Assembly (NCBI RefSeq): GCF_004137685.1 | Contig: NZ_QYBB01000001.1 | Span: 310,001-374,000, forward strand | Reading direction: 5' to 3' | DNA from: Lichenibacterium minor | GTDB lineage: Bacteria > Pseudomonadota > Alphaproteobacteria > Rhizobiales > Beijerinckiaceae | DNA length: 64,000 nt | Shown: one piece after another, positions 36,863 through 49,283 of the stretch | How positions within the stretch are numbered: the first letter of the stretch is position 1 | Layout: every line of letters begins with the position of its first letter | Notes under the pieces: model-generated | Told to the model about the DNA's origin: nothing | Seen by the model: the letters and a program-made list of their open reading frames with translations, nothing else | Database searches by the model: none | Program-made: the position numbers and the translations under genes

Positions 36863-37336
36863 TCAGCGGAACGCCACGTCGAGCAGTTCGTAGCTCTTGC
36901 CGCCGCCGGGCGTGTTCACCTCGACGCTGTCGCCGGTCTTCTTGCCGATGAGGGCGCGGGCGGTGGGCGAGGTGATCGACACCTTGCCGGACTTCACGTC
37001 CGCCTCGCTTTCGCCGACGATCTGGAACACCTTCTTCTCCTCGGTGTCCTCGTCGACCAGCGTCACCGTGGCGCCGAACTTCACCGTCCCGCCGGACAGC
37101 TTGGTCACGTCGATGACTTCGGCGCGCGACAGCTTGTCCTCGAGCTCGGCGATCCGGCCCTCGTTCAGCGACTGCGATTCCTTGGCGGCGTGGTATTCGG
37201 CGTTCTCGGACAGGTCGCCGTGGGAGCGCGCCTCCGCGATCGCCTGGATGATGCGCGGACGCTCCTCCTGCTGGCGCATCTTCAGCTCGGCCTCCAGCGC
37301 GGAATAGCCCGCGACGGTCATCGGCACTCTGTCCAT
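36863..37336 (-). CDS. greA: Transcription elongation factor GreA
   Basis: From ATG 37336 the protein has 157 residues, the standard length: an N-terminal coiled coil with the acidic tip [15 protein letters not shown] and a C-terminal FKBP-like domain ([19 protein letters not shown]). GreA rescues backtracked RNA polymerase by stimulating transcript cleavage. An in-frame extension to 37414 is Pro/Arg-rich and is disregarded. It follows carB after 207 bases that contain a large inverted repeat. Confidence 0.96.
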   Translation of the reverse strand: MDRVPMTVAGYSALEAELKMRQQEERPRIIQAIAEARSHGDLSENAEYHAAKESQSLNEGRIAELEDKLSRAEVIDVTKLSGGTVKFGATVTLVDEDTEEKKVFQIVGESEADVKSGKVSITSPTARALIGKKTGDSVEVNTPGGGKSYELLDVAFR

Positions 37337-37392
37337 CTCGTTCACTCTCAACGGTGCATCGCGGGCCGGCGCCCGCGAGGACGGCATGGGGA

Positions 37393-37450
37393 TCGAGCCG
37401 GCCGGCGCGCCCACGGCGCGCCCGGTGCGGGCGGCGGGAGGCCGGCTCGA
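37393..37450 (-). promoter_or_regulatory. Large nested inverted repeat in the carB-greA spacer
   Basis: TCGAGCCGGC (37393-37402) and GCCGGCTCGA (37441-37450) are perfect complements. Inside lie two self-complementary GGCGCGCC octamers. On the greA message this would be a strong structured leader about 60 bases before the start codon, or an attenuator after carB; there is no T run. Confidence 0.4.
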
Positions 37451-37543
37451 CGGCTGTTCAGGATGATGCGGGCGCGAAGCCTCGTCAACACGCGGGCGCC
37501 GGGCGGGGTTCCGCCGCGGGGTCGGGGACCGCGGGCCGGGCGT

Positions 37544-40867
<3,324 letters not shown>

Positions 40868-40974
40868 CAATCGGGTCCTACAGATTCGCGTGTCGTCGTC
40901 GGCCGGGCGGGCGGGAATGTCTTAGAGCAGGGGCGACCGTTGCGGAAGCGCCGCCGGACGCGCGATCCCGGACA

Positions 40975-41002
40975 TGCAAAGACCCGGCCTTTCGGCCGGG
41001 TC
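40975..41002 (-). terminator. Terminator of the 41-kb exported-protein gene
   Basis: On the minus strand, GACCCGGCC, loop GAAA, GGCCGGGTC form a perfect nine-base stem, followed by TTTGC. It lies about 30 bases after the stop of the gene at 41032-41652 and before carB. Confidence 0.7.
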
Positions 41003-41031
41003 CCTGCGGTTTCAGCCCTGGGGAGGCCGGA

Positions 41032-41652
41032 TCACATCGGGGGGGTGACGCCGTCGACACCGACGATCACGGCGCCCTTCTCGAGCTTGTCGCCCGTCAT
41101 GGCGCTGGCGTTGACGAACACCTTGGCGCCCGGCTTCAGGTCGGCCTTCGTGGCATCGCCGAGCTGCACGATGGGGGTGCCGTCCTTGATGTCGACCTTC
41201 TTCTCGCCGCCCTTGTAGGTGAGCGTCACCGACTTGCCGTCGGTGCCCTTCACCTCGTTGTTCACCGTGGCGTTGGTCATCATGGTCTTGCCGCCGGGCT
41301 GCAGGTCCCAGGCGTAGTGGCCCTCGCCGGTGCCCTTCATGGCTTCGGGGAACACGACGACCTCGACGGCCTTCATGCCGGTGTCCTCGCCCGTGGTGGC
41401 GGTGCCGATGAAGGTGCCGGGCTTGATGTCGGCCATCGTGCCCTTGGACGCGCCGACGATCTTCCAGCCGTCGTCGAGGTTGAGCATCACATCCTTGCCG
41501 GCGTTGTCCTTGATCTTGAGGACCGAGCCGTCGAGCGAGGCGATGGTGCCGCGCTCGTGCACGTTTTCGGCCCGGGCCGAGCCGGCGGCGGCGAGGCCGA
41601 GGGCGGCGGCGATCGCCACCGGGGCGATGTGGCGCTTGAAAGCGAAAGCCAT
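41032..41652 (-). CDS. Exported beta-rich protein of unknown function
   Basis: The 206-residue protein has a signal peptide (MAFAFKRHIAPVAIAAALGL, cleavage after ARA near residue 28). The rest has repeated beta-strand units with Lys/Gly turns: RGTIASLDGSVLKIKDNAGK, LNLDDGWKIVGASKGT, DIKPGTFIGTA, and KSVTLTYKGGEKKVDIKDG, PGAKVFVNAS. The alternating 'is it soluble/bound' strand pairs resemble DUF5666-type OB-like periplasmic proteins. AAGGACG precedes the ATG. Its own terminator follows; specific role unknown. Confidence 0.8.
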   Translation of the reverse strand: MAFAFKRHIAPVAIAAALGLAAAGSARAENVHERGTIASLDGSVLKIKDNAGKDVMLNLDDGWKIVGASKGTMADIKPGTFIGTATTGEDTGMKAVEVVVFPEAMKGTGEGHYAWDLQPGGKTMMTNATVNNEVKGTDGKSVTLTYKGGEKKVDIKDGTPIVQLGDATKADLKPGAKVFVNASAMTGDKLEKGAVIVGVDGVTPPM

Positions 41653-41909
41653 TGTGGACGTCCTTCGAAAGGGCGCCGGCCGGAAGGGTCCGGCGGCGCG
41701 GCGGCCGAGTGGGTCCGGGACGAGATCGCCGCCGGGCCGGCCGCCTCCATCGCTTCGGCGACGGAAACGCGGCGGTTACACAGCCGCGCCGCGCCCGGCC
41801 TCGGCCCCCTTCGAACTCCGCCGCCACCCTGCGGGGTTCCGGCACGGCACCGGCCCTGGTCGATGCGCGGCGCGGGGTGCCCGGGGGAGCGTCGTCCCGG
41901 GGCTTCGCG

Positions 41910-42383
41910 TCAGGTGCGCTGGGCGGGGGCAGGCGCGGGGGCGGACGCCGTCCAGCCCGGGACCCGGACGGCCACCATCACGATCGGGCCGGCCTCGGCC
42001 GTCGAAACCGTCGTTCGGGCGTCGTAATGGCCGGCCGCGAAGCCGGTGTGGTCGAGCGACAGCACCTCGTCCTCGGCCTGGGACGCCCGGCCGTCCCGGT
42101 GTTCCAAGCGGCTCGTCACCGCGACGGCGCCCGCCTGGGGAGGGTCGAAGCGGACGTGGACGGCGCTGAACTCGGGATCGCCCAGGGCGAGGTCGACGGC
42201 GCAGCCGGACTCGACCGGACAAGCGACGCGCAACTCGCGCGTCACGTTCCACTGCGCGTCCAGCACCGCCACATAGGCTTCCGCCGCGGGCGCCGCCGCA
42301 TCGGCCGGCCGCACGGCGTCCCGGACCGCCGGAGTCGTGGCCGCGATCGCGACCGTCATCATCAGCGCAGCAAAGCCCTGCAT
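41910..42383 (-). CDS. Small exported protein of unknown function
   Basis: The 157-residue protein starts MQGFAALMMTVAIAATTPAV, a short signal-like segment, with GGGAGA at a good distance before the ATG. The mature part has beta-strand pattern (YVAVLDAQWNVTRELRVACP, EFSAVHVRFDPPQAGAVAVT, GPIVMVAVRVPGW) and one Cys pair (CPVESGC) that could form a disulphide, and ends in an Ala/Pro tail. No family recognised. The 257-base gap on its right holds no gene that I can support. Confidence 0.65.
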   Translation of the reverse strand: MQGFAALMMTVAIAATTPAVRDAVRPADAAAPAAEAYVAVLDAQWNVTRELRVACPVESGCAVDLALGDPEFSAVHVRFDPPQAGAVAVTSRLEHRDGRASQAEDEVLSLDHTGFAAGHYDARTTVSTAEAGPIVMVAVRVPGWTASAPAPAPAQRT

Positions 42384-42493
42384 CGCACCATCTCCCGGCC
42401 GCGGCGCGCGGCGTCGCGCATCCGGGGAAAGTGGCGCAACGGGATTAACGGTCCGTGGGCCGCGGCGGGCCGGACGGCCACGGACGTCCGATC

Positions 42494-43057
42494 TTACTTA
42501 ACGCCCTGTGCATCCTGGGCGGGGAGGCTCGCCTGCCCGATGCGCCAGCGCAGCGGCTGCAGGAACACGCGGTGCCGGTGGTCGGCCTCGAACGCCATCG
42601 GCGGGCGGTTGTTGTCGATATACTTGCCGATCTGGCCCATGAAATCGTCGGCCTTGCGCCAGATGCCGATGTTGTAGAACGTCGTATAGTCTCCGCTTTC
42701 GGCGGCGGCCCAGTTGATCCAGGGGAACTGCTCGCGGCTTTCTTGGCCCGACATGAATTCCGCGATGAGGCCGCTGCGGTCGGGGACGGTGGACTTCGTG
42801 GCCCAATAGTCCAGGAACTCCTGCTCGTGCCCCTTCTTGATCTTCCACTCGACGACGACGATGCGGGCGTCGGTCGACAGCGGGGCGCCGGTGGCGGCGG
42901 CCGGCGCTGCCGTGGCGTCCACCGCCGGAACGGAAGGCTGCGCGGCCGGCGCGAGATTGTCGGCGACACCGGCGGAAGCGCCGGCGACCAGCAGGCCGGC
43001 GGCCAGGACGGCCGGAAGGGCGCGGCGGCGGAGAAGTGCGGCGGGATCGAAACGCAT
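42494..43057 (-). CDS. Exported protein with dimeric alpha/beta-barrel-like domain
   Basis: From ATG 43057 (MRFDPAALLRRRALPAVLAA) the protein has 187 residues: a signal peptide with cleavage near GVAD, an Ala/Pro-rich spacer, and a domain beginning IVVVEWKIKKGHEQEFLDYW. The strand-helix order, with GLIAEFMSGQES and WAAAESGDYTTFYNIGIWR, suggests the ferredoxin-like ABM fold of small haem-binding or monooxygenase-like proteins, but no catalytic residues can be assigned. Upstream, a GTTAAC palindrome at 43152 may regulate it. Confidence 0.7.
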   Translation of the reverse strand: MRFDPAALLRRRALPAVLAAGLLVAGASAGVADNLAPAAQPSVPAVDATAAPAAATGAPLSTDARIVVVEWKIKKGHEQEFLDYWATKSTVPDRSGLIAEFMSGQESREQFPWINWAAAESGDYTTFYNIGIWRKADDFMGQIGKYIDNNRPPMAFEADHRHRVFLQPLRWRIGQASLPAQDAQGVK

Positions 43058-43385
43058 GGCGAACTCTCGGGAAGCGTCGGCTCCAAGTGCCCGGTCTCGC
43101 CCGGCATCGCGGTCCGACTTGCGACCCCTCGAAGCTGCCAGACTTCCCATCGGTTAACGAGTGTTAACCTCGGCTTCTTCCCAGTTCTCTCAAGGTTCGG
43201 TTAACGACGCGGACCGATCGATCCGCGCCCGGGCGGCGGGCCGCCACGGGCGGGCCGCCGGTGCCGCCGCGCTCCTGGAGCGGGGCGCGCGGGCGCCGGG
43301 CATCGTCCCGGAAGCCCGGGCGCGATGCCACTGCTCGGCGGGGCGGAGGCGGCCGTCGCGGCCGCGCTCCCCTCCGCGGGCCGGA
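43058..43385. other. 328-base gap; holds the GTTAAC palindrome, no gene seen
   Basis: The region lies between the start of the exported-protein gene (43057) and the stop of the DUF2158 gene (43386), both on the minus strand. The left half is less G+C-rich and contains the palindrome at 43152-43169 and a third half-site at 43199. The right half is very G+C-rich with only Arg-rich shadow frames. Confidence 0.5.
43152..43206. promoter_or_regulatory. GTTAAC palindrome plus extra half-site
   Basis: GGTTAAC (43152-43158), GAGT, GTTAACC (43163-43169) is a perfect palindrome; GGTTAACG recurs at 43199-43206. The TTAA halves are six bases apart, one short of the classical CtrA site of alphaproteobacteria. 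It lies 95 bases before the ATG of the exported-protein gene. Confidence 0.45.
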
Positions 43386-43586
43386 TCAGCGGCGGCCGAA
43401 GGCCTCGTCCTCGGCTTCCTCGAGCTCGGCCTCGACGAGGCAGAATCCCGGCACGGTGCCGGTCTTGATCTCGTCGACGATCTCGCCGTACCAGAGCACG
43501 TGCACGTCGTCGCCGCCGTCGCCCGTCACCACCATGGCGGGGCCGCCCGACTTGAGCTGCACGATATCGCCCTTCTTGAAATCCAT
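43386..43586 (-). CDS. DUF2158 (YodC-like) small protein
   Basis: The 66-residue protein opens MDFKKGDIVQLKSGGPAMVV and has HVLWYGEIVDEIKTGTVPG, the typical DUF2158/YodC pattern: a small beta-barrel with 'GD-V-LKSGGP-M-V' and a central Trp. The C-terminal tail is acidic (EAELEEAEDEAFG). Function of the family is unknown; no membrane part. The ATG at 43586 is preceded by GGAGACGGGCG. Confidence 0.85.
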   Translation of the reverse strand: MDFKKGDIVQLKSGGPAMVVTGDGGDDVHVLWYGEIVDEIKTGTVPGFCLVEAELEEAEDEAFGRR

Positions 43587-43801
43587 CGCCCGTCTCCACG
43601 TTCGGCGTCCCGCCCGGCTGGCCCGGGAAGGGTCGCCCCGCGCAGGGACCGGGTCCGCGTCGAACGCCGGTTCCTGCCATCACGGTGCGACCCGTAGCAT
43701 GAGGACGGCAGCGCAGACAGGCGGAAAGGCCCCGGGGTGCGGCGAAAACGACGCGGCGGCCGGTCCGTTCGCGCGGAAGCCGCGCCCGGAGCGGACCGCC
43801 C

Positions 43802-46800
43802 TCACCCCTGGTTGAAGAGCTGCAGGATCGGCATGGACGATGTGTCCACGCCCTGCGCGGCGGGATTGACGAGGCTGAGCAGCGAATCGGCCGAGTCGCT
43901 CGAACCGCGGTCGAACAGCGTGAGCACGGAGCCGGACGACGCCTTGGCGGCGGCGTTGATGTCCGTGCGGATCGCGAAGTTCTTCAGGATGACGCCGAGC
44001 TTCTTGGGATCCCGCAGGTCGGACGGCTTGACGGCGTCGGTGATGATCCGGGCCTGGGTGTCGATGTCGAGCGTCGCCATCGAGGACGGCAGGTTGAACG
44101 CCGTCTGGACCACCGACAGGAGCGATTTGTCGGCCAGGATCTGGTAGGCGCTCGTGATGCCGGCGGCGCGCTGCCCGAAGTTGAGCGCGAGGCCGACGGC
44201 CTTGTTCCGGGTCGCCGCTTCGGCGTCCAGCGCCTGCTGCGCGTAGGGGTCGGCCACCAGCGCCGCGGCTTTCCCGGACTGGGCGAGCCGGGCCGGGTCG
44301 CGCGCGACCTTGCCGTCGGAGGCGAAGTTGAAGGCCGCCGCCATGGCCCGGTAGGCCGGCCCCAGCGTCGAGGCCGCGCTCTTCGGGTTGGCGACGTCGC
44401 TGGTCAGCGCGCTCTTCAACCGCGCGGACCATTGCGCGTCCGACAGGCCGGCCGGCCGCGCCACGCCGAAGGCCGCGGTGGCGACCTTGACCAGGCGCGG
44501 GTCCGACAGGAATCCGCCGAGCGTCTTCACGTCGCCGATCGAGGCGGCGTAATAGGTGGCGTCGGCCTGGGCGACGGCGCGTCCGGCCGTGCCGGCCTGC
44601 TTGACGTAGGCCGTCAGGGTGGATTGCGTGTCCTTCGCCGATTGCGCCAGCCTGGGGTCGGTGACGTGGCCCGCGGCATCGAAGTTGAAGGCCGCCGCCA
44701 GGGCCAGGAAGCCGTCCTGGCCGCCGCCCTTGATCGCGTCGTCGCCCGCGTAGGCGCTGTTGAAGGTGAAGGACGACGCGAGCTGGCGCGCGGAGTCGCC
44801 GAGCTGGCTCGCGACGCTCTTCGGGTCGCCGGGGTCGCTGGTGAGGATGGCCTTCATCTCGCTCGCCTTGTCGGCCTGCGTGGCGCCGTCGGCGAAGGCG
44901 ACGCCGTAGGCCGCGGCCGCGTAGGCGACGAGCCGCGGGTCGGCGACGAGGTCGTCCACCGTGGCGACCTTGGCGATCGCCGTCCGATAATAGGCCGTTT
45001 CCTTCGCCCCCTTCAGCGTCGCGACGGGATCGGTGCCGAGCCGTTCGGTGTAGAGGTCCACGGTCGCCTGCAGCGGGGCCGCGGGCTGGGCCTCGAGGCC
45101 GGACGCCGTGACGGCGTTGCGCCCCTGCTGCGCCACCCCGGCGGCATTGAACTGGAAGGCCGCGGCGAGGCGGCGCGCCCCGTCGCCGTAGGTGGCGCCG
45201 GCCACGGCCGGGTCGGCGGTCAGGATGGCTTTGAGCTGCGCCTGCTTCTGGGCGTCGCTGGCGCCGTCCGGGTAGGCGATGTGGTAGGCCGCCGTCACGT
45301 AGGCGGCCAGCTTGGCGTCGGACGCGAGCGCATCCGCGGTCTTCACGCCCGGCATCGTGGCCAGGTAGTAGGCGGTCTCGTCCGCGGCGCCGCCGGCCTG
45401 CCCGGTGGCCTGCCCGTAGAGGTCCACGGTGGATTCGGCCGCGTCGCCCGCCTGCGCCCGGACCACCTTGGCGCTGTTGAAGGCCGAAGCGAAGGCCAGG
45501 AGGGCGCTGTCCCCCTTGGCGGCGACGCCCTGCGGATCGGTCGGGTCGCCGGTCATCGCGGCCTGAAGGGTGGCGGCCTGCTGGGCCGGCGTGGTGCCGG
45601 TCGGGAAGGTCAGGCCGTAGGCCGCCGTCGCATAGGCGACGAGGCGCGGGTCCGCGAGGAACTGGGCCGCCGTCTTCACCGCCGGGATCTTGGCGACGTA
45701 ATAGGCCGTCTCGGTCGCGGCGGCCTGCTGGGACGCCGCGTCCGAGCCGGCCGCGTTGCCGTACCGGGTCGTGATGTCGGCCGTCCTGGCGGGCGACTGG
45801 ATCGCGGTCGGGCCGAAGTCGAAGGACGCCGCCGCGGCCGTGAAGCCGCTCCCGAGCGTCCGGGCCACGCTCGACGCGTTCGACAGGTCGCTCGTGAGGG
45901 CGGCCCGCAGGATGTCCGACTTCATCGCCGCCGTGAGCGGCTTGGTGGTGTCGGCGCCGTTGGCCTTGGCGAGCTTGAGCACGGCGGCGCTCGCATAATC
46001 GAGGCCGAAGGCCTGCGTCGCATAGGCGACGAGGCGGTCGTCGCTGAGGAAGCCGTCCACGCCGGTCACCCCCGGCATGGCGTTGCGGTAATAGGCCGTC
46101 TCGATCGTGCCCAGGGCCTGCGACGAGGCGTCCGACGCCGTGGTGGCCCCGTAGCGCACGACCGTGGCCTGCAGGTCGGCGGACGATTGGGCGGCGTCGG
46201 ACGGATGGCCCGACGCGTTGACGGTGCTCGCGGGATCGAACGTGTCGCTGGTCAGCATATGGCGGACCGTGTCGACGGAGGTGGTGGCCGGGTCGATGCC
46301 GTAGGCCTGCAGGGCGATGCGGTACAGGCGATCGTTGGACACGAGGCCGTCGAGCGAGGTGACCTGGCCGATGTGGGCCTTGTAGTAGGCGACGTCGGCG
46401 CTGCTGTTCGCGCCCACCAGGGTCTGGCTGCCGAACCGGGCGAGCGTGTCGCTCTGCTGGGCGGCGTCCTGCGCGACCGCGGTGTCGACGACCTTGCCGT
46501 TGGCCGTGAAGCTGAAGGCGAGCGCGAACGGCTTGTAGCGGCCGTCCGTGAGCGTGTTGACGAAGCTCTTCGCATCCGCCGGGTCGCTGGTCAGGACCTT
46601 GCGCATGAAGCCGCGATTCTGGACCGCATCCGACAGTCCGTAGGCCTTCATGGCATAGCTGAACAGCCGGTAGTCGCCGATGAAGTCGTCGACCGTCTTC
46701 ACCTTGCCGATGTTGGCCCGGTAATAGGCGGTGTCGCGCGCCACGGCCGGCTCGGCGGCGACGCGCTTCAGGCTGGCGCCCATGTCGCGCGCGTAGATCT

Positions 46801-46825
46801 GGTACTGAGCATAGGTCGATAGCAT
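43802..46825 (-). CDS. Giant multi-repeat DUF1217 protein
   Basis: The 1007-residue protein starts at ATG 46825 with GGAGCGG eight bases before it. It consists of about eight units related to DUF1217, starting near residues 32, 145, 243, 373, 484, 610, 756 and 871. Units 1-7 each begin with a [T/V]-[A/T]-Y-Y motif and read on as KVKTVDDFIGDYRLFSYAMK, PRLVAYATAAYGL and ALTSDxxxPxSxAxxLG; the eighth is divergent. DUF1217 is usually found once or twice in proteins of flagellar gene clusters, where its role is unclear; no flagellar gene is near here. No signal peptide is seen. Helical, probably rod-like or filament-associated; function unproven. Confidence 0.85.
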   Translation of the reverse strand: MLSTYAQYQIYARDMGASLKRVAAEPAVARDTAYYRANIGKVKTVDDFIGDYRLFSYAMKAYGLSDAVQNRGFMRKVLTSDPADAKSFVNTLTDGRYKPFALAFSFTANGKVVDTAVAQDAAQQSDTLARFGSQTLVGANSSADVAYYKAHIGQVTSLDGLVSNDRLYRIALQAYGIDPATTSVDTVRHMLTSDTFDPASTVNASGHPSDAAQSSADLQATVVRYGATTASDASSQALGTIETAYYRNAMPGVTGVDGFLSDDRLVAYATQAFGLDYASAAVLKLAKANGADTTKPLTAAMKSDILRAALTSDLSNASSVARTLGSGFTAAAASFDFGPTAIQSPARTADITTRYGNAAGSDAASQQAAATETAYYVAKIPAVKTAAQFLADPRLVAYATAAYGLTFPTGTTPAQQAATLQAAMTGDPTDPQGVAAKGDSALLAFASAFNSAKVVRAQAGDAAESTVDLYGQATGQAGGAADETAYYLATMPGVKTADALASDAKLAAYVTAAYHIAYPDGASDAQKQAQLKAILTADPAVAGATYGDGARRLAAAFQFNAAGVAQQGRNAVTASGLEAQPAAPLQATVDLYTERLGTDPVATLKGAKETAYYRTAIAKVATVDDLVADPRLVAYAAAAYGVAFADGATQADKASEMKAILTSDPGDPKSVASQLGDSARQLASSFTFNSAYAGDDAIKGGGQDGFLALAAAFNFDAAGHVTDPRLAQSAKDTQSTLTAYVKQAGTAGRAVAQADATYYAASIGDVKTLGGFLSDPRLVKVATAAFGVARPAGLSDAQWSARLKSALTSDVANPKSAASTLGPAYRAMAAAFNFASDGKVARDPARLAQSGKAAALVADPYAQQALDAEAATRNKAVGLALNFGQRAAGITSAYQILADKSLLSVVQTAFNLPSSMATLDIDTQARIITDAVKPSDLRDPKKLGVILKNFAIRTDINAAAKASSGSVLTLFDRGSSDSADSLLSLVNPAAQGVDTSSMPILQLFNQG

Positions 46826-47012
46826 CGCGTTCCGCTCCCGCCCATCGGCACCGGATCGCTGCCCGACGCCGGCATCGGACCCGATCCATGGGCACAGTGA
46901 GACGGCGCGGGCTTGCGCGGGACTGGCGCGACGCGGTCGGGACAGGGGCCGGAACCACGGCCGCCTTTCATTCGCCACGATTGCGCGTGGGACATTTTCC
47001 CGCGCGGAGCGG

Positions 47013-47939
47013 TCAGGGCCAGATCACCGCCGGGGGCAGCGACGACAGGATGGATTCGACGTTGCCGCCCGTCTTCAGCCCGAAGATGGTGCCCCGGTCG
47101 TGCAGCAGGTTGAACTCGACGTAGCGTCCGCGGCGGACCAGCTGCTCGCGCCGCTCGCCTTCGCCGTAGGCCGTGCCGACGTTGCGGCGCACGAGCTCGG
47201 GGTAGATCCCGAGGAAGGCTTCGCCGACCGCACGCGTGAAGGCGAACTCTTCGGGCCAGGCGTCGCCGAGATAATCGTAGAAGATGCCGCCGATGCCGCG
47301 CGGCTCGTCCCGGTGCGGCAGGTGGAAATAGGTGTCGCACCAGTTTTTCAGCTTCGGGTAGTCCGCCACGCTCGCGTGGGCCGCGCAGGCGGCCTCCAGC
47401 GCGGCGTGGAAGGCCCGGGAATCGGGGTCGTCCTGCGTGCGCCGCCGGTCGAGCACGGGGGTCAGGTCGGCGCCGCCGCCGAACCACGCTCGGCTCGTCA
47501 CCACGAAGCGGGTGTTCATGTGCACCGCCGGCACGTTCGGGTTCCACGGATGGGCGATGAGCGAGATCCCGGACGCCCAGAAGCGCGGGTCCTCGGCGGC
47601 GCCGGGCATGGACTTGGCGAACTCGGGCGCGAAGGTGCCGTGCACCGTGGACGCGTGGATGCCGGCCTTCTCGAAGACGCGGCCGTGCAGCATCGCCATG
47701 GTGCCGCCGCCGCCCGGCTCCCCGGTGTGGTCTGTTCGCTTCCACGGCTTGCGGGTGAAGCGGCCGGGCGCGGCCGGCGCCGCGGCGGAGCCCCAAGCCG
47801 CCGGGTTTCCGGCGGCGGACGCGCCGGGGCCGGCCTCCTCCAGCGCTTCGAAGGCCGCGATCAGCTTCGCCTGCAGGGTTTCGAACCAGGCCCGCGCGGC
47901 GGCCTTGCGGTCTTCGAGGTCCGGGGCTGGAATCGGCAT
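47013..47939 (-). CDS. hemF: Oxygen-dependent coproporphyrinogen III oxidase
   Basis: The 308-residue protein from ATG 47939 ([20 protein letters not shown]) has the HemF stretches [44 protein letters not shown] and [13 protein letters not shown]. It turns coproporphyrinogen III into protoporphyrinogen IX with oxygen. An ATG at 47984 within the palindrome is a possible earlier start; neither has a clear ribosome site. A short Ala/Pro/Gly insertion near residues 40-60 is unusual for the family. Confidence 0.95.
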   Translation of the reverse strand: MPIPAPDLEDRKAAARAWFETLQAKLIAAFEALEEAGPGASAAGNPAAWGSAAAPAAPGRFTRKPWKRTDHTGEPGGGGTMAMLHGRVFEKAGIHASTVHGTFAPEFAKSMPGAAEDPRFWASGISLIAHPWNPNVPAVHMNTRFVVTSRAWFGGGADLTPVLDRRRTQDDPDSRAFHAALEAACAAHASVADYPKLKNWCDTYFHLPHRDEPRGIGGIFYDYLGDAWPEEFAFTRAVGEAFLGIYPELVRRNVGTAYGEGERREQLVRRGRYVEFNLLHDRGTIFGLKTGGNVESILSSLPPAVIWP

Positions 47940-47970
47940 GGTCGGGGGTGTCCGCGGGATCGGCCCCGTC

Positions 47971-48000
47971 GTTTGCATTCGCATCGCCGCGAATGCAAAC
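47971..48000. promoter_or_regulatory. Perfect palindrome between hemF and a divergent flavoprotein gene
   Basis: GTTTGCATTCGC (47971-47982) and GCGAATGCAAAC (47989-48000) are perfect complements around a six-base centre. It lies in the 86-base divergent gap, so an operator for a dimeric regulator is the best reading. It does not fit the FNR/FixK consensus TTGAT-N4-ATCAA. Confidence 0.6.
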
Positions 48001-48025
48001 CGTGCGTCCCCATCGCGAAACAGGT

Positions 48026-49279
48026 GTGCAGTCGCCAGTGTCCCCCGATCTTTCCCGTGCCGCCGTGGTCGGCGCCGGCCCTGCCGGGCTGATGGCCGCC
48101 GAAACCCTGGCCCGGGGCGGGGCGCGCGTGACGGTGTTCGACCGCATGCCGACCCCCGGGCGCAAGTTCCTGATGGCGGGGCGAGGCGGGCTCAACCTCA
48201 CCCACAGCGAGGGGATGGACCGGTTCTCGCCCCGCTACGGCGCCGGCGAAGCGCTGGTCGCGCCCGCCCTCGCCGACTTCGACCCGGACGCGCTGCGCCG
48301 CTGGTGCGCGGAGCTCGGCGAACCGACCGTGGTGGGCACGAGCGGCCGCGTGTTCCCGCAGAGCTTCAAGGCCTCGCCCCTGCTCCGCGCCTGGCTGAAG
48401 CGGCTCGGCGCCGCCGGCGTGACGTTCCGGGCGCGCCACCGCTGGACGGGATGGGACCGCGACGGCGCGCTGTGCTTCGAAGCGCCGGACGGCCCCCACG
48501 CCGAGGGCTTCGACGCTGCCGTGCTGGCGATGGGCGGCGCGTCCTGGCCGCAGCTCGGGGCGGACGGGCGCTGGACGGAGGCGCTGGAAGCCGAGGGGGC
48601 CGCCGTGGCGCCGCTCAGGCCGTCGAACTGCGGCTTCGCGGTCGCGTGGTCGGACGTGTTCCGCGCCCGGTTCGAGGGCCAGCCGCTGAAGGGCGTCGCC
48701 TTCTCGTTCGGGAACCGGGTTTCGCGCGGCGAGGCCATCGTGACGCGGGCGGGCATCGAGGGCGGCGGCGTCTACGCGCTGTCGGGCCCGCTGCGGGACG
48801 CCGTCGCGGCGGACGGCACCGCCCTGCTGCGCGTCGACCTCCAGCCGGACAGGCCGCGCGACGCGGTGCTGGCGCGGCTCGCCTCCGCGCGGGCCGGCAA
48901 GGCTTCGGTGGCGACGGCGCTGCGCAAGGCGCTGCACCTGTCGCCCGTGGCGATCGGCTTGCTGCAGGAGGCGGCCCACGCCCAAGGGCGGCCGCTCGGG
49001 GAGCGCGACGACGCGGCGCTGGCGGCGCTCGTCGGCGCCGTGCCGGTCCGCCTCGACGCGGCGCTGCCGATCGCGGGCGCCATCTCCTCCGCCGGGGGGC
49101 TCGCCGCGTCGGAACTCGACGCGCGCCACATGCTGCGCCGCCGCCCGGGCACCTTCGCGGCGGGCGAGATGCTGGACTGGGAAGCGCCGACCGGCGGCTA
49201 CCTGCTGCAGGCCTGCTTCGCCACCGGCGCCGCGGCCGGCGCCGGCGCCCTCGCCTGGCTGGCCGAGCGGCGGGGCTGA
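48026..49279 (+). CDS. TIGR03862-type NAD(P)/FAD flavoprotein (HI0933 family)
   Basis: The protein has about 417 residues from the GTG at 48026; GTG 48038 or ATG 47993 are alternatives. It begins with the FAD-binding [21 protein letters not shown] and has [18 protein letters not shown], typical of the HI0933/YhiN family, TIGR03862 branch, ending in [20 protein letters not shown]. The family is widespread and its substrate unknown. It is divergent from hemF over the palindrome and followed by the convergent trmL. Confidence 0.9.
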   Translation: MQSPVSPDLSRAAVVGAGPAGLMAAETLARGGARVTVFDRMPTPGRKFLMAGRGGLNLTHSEGMDRFSPRYGAGEALVAPALADFDPDALRRWCAELGEPTVVGTSGRVFPQSFKASPLLRAWLKRLGAAGVTFRARHRWTGWDRDGALCFEAPDGPHAEGFDAAVLAMGGASWPQLGADGRWTEALEAEGAAVAPLRPSNCGFAVAWSDVFRARFEGQPLKGVAFSFGNRVSRGEAIVTRAGIEGGGVYALSGPLRDAVAADGTALLRVDLQPDRPRDAVLARLASARAGKASVATALRKALHLSPVAIGLLQEAAHAQGRPLGERDDAALAALVGAVPVRLDAALPIAGAISSAGGLAASELDARHMLRRRPGTFAAGEMLDWEAPTGGYLLQACFATGAAAGAGALAWLAERRG

Positions 49280-49283
49280 CGGG

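Noticed and set aside
43802..46825. Repeat array such as CRISPR in the 43.8-46.8 kb region
   Set aside because: The periodic similarity is at the protein level with units of about 100-145 residues and variable DNA; there are no short identical direct repeats with regular spacers.
43680..46958. A second long frame (1092 codons) on the same strand as the DUF1217 gene
   Set aside because: It is a frame-shifted reading of the repeated gene, highly Arg/Gly/Pro-rich, with no hydrophobic core pattern.
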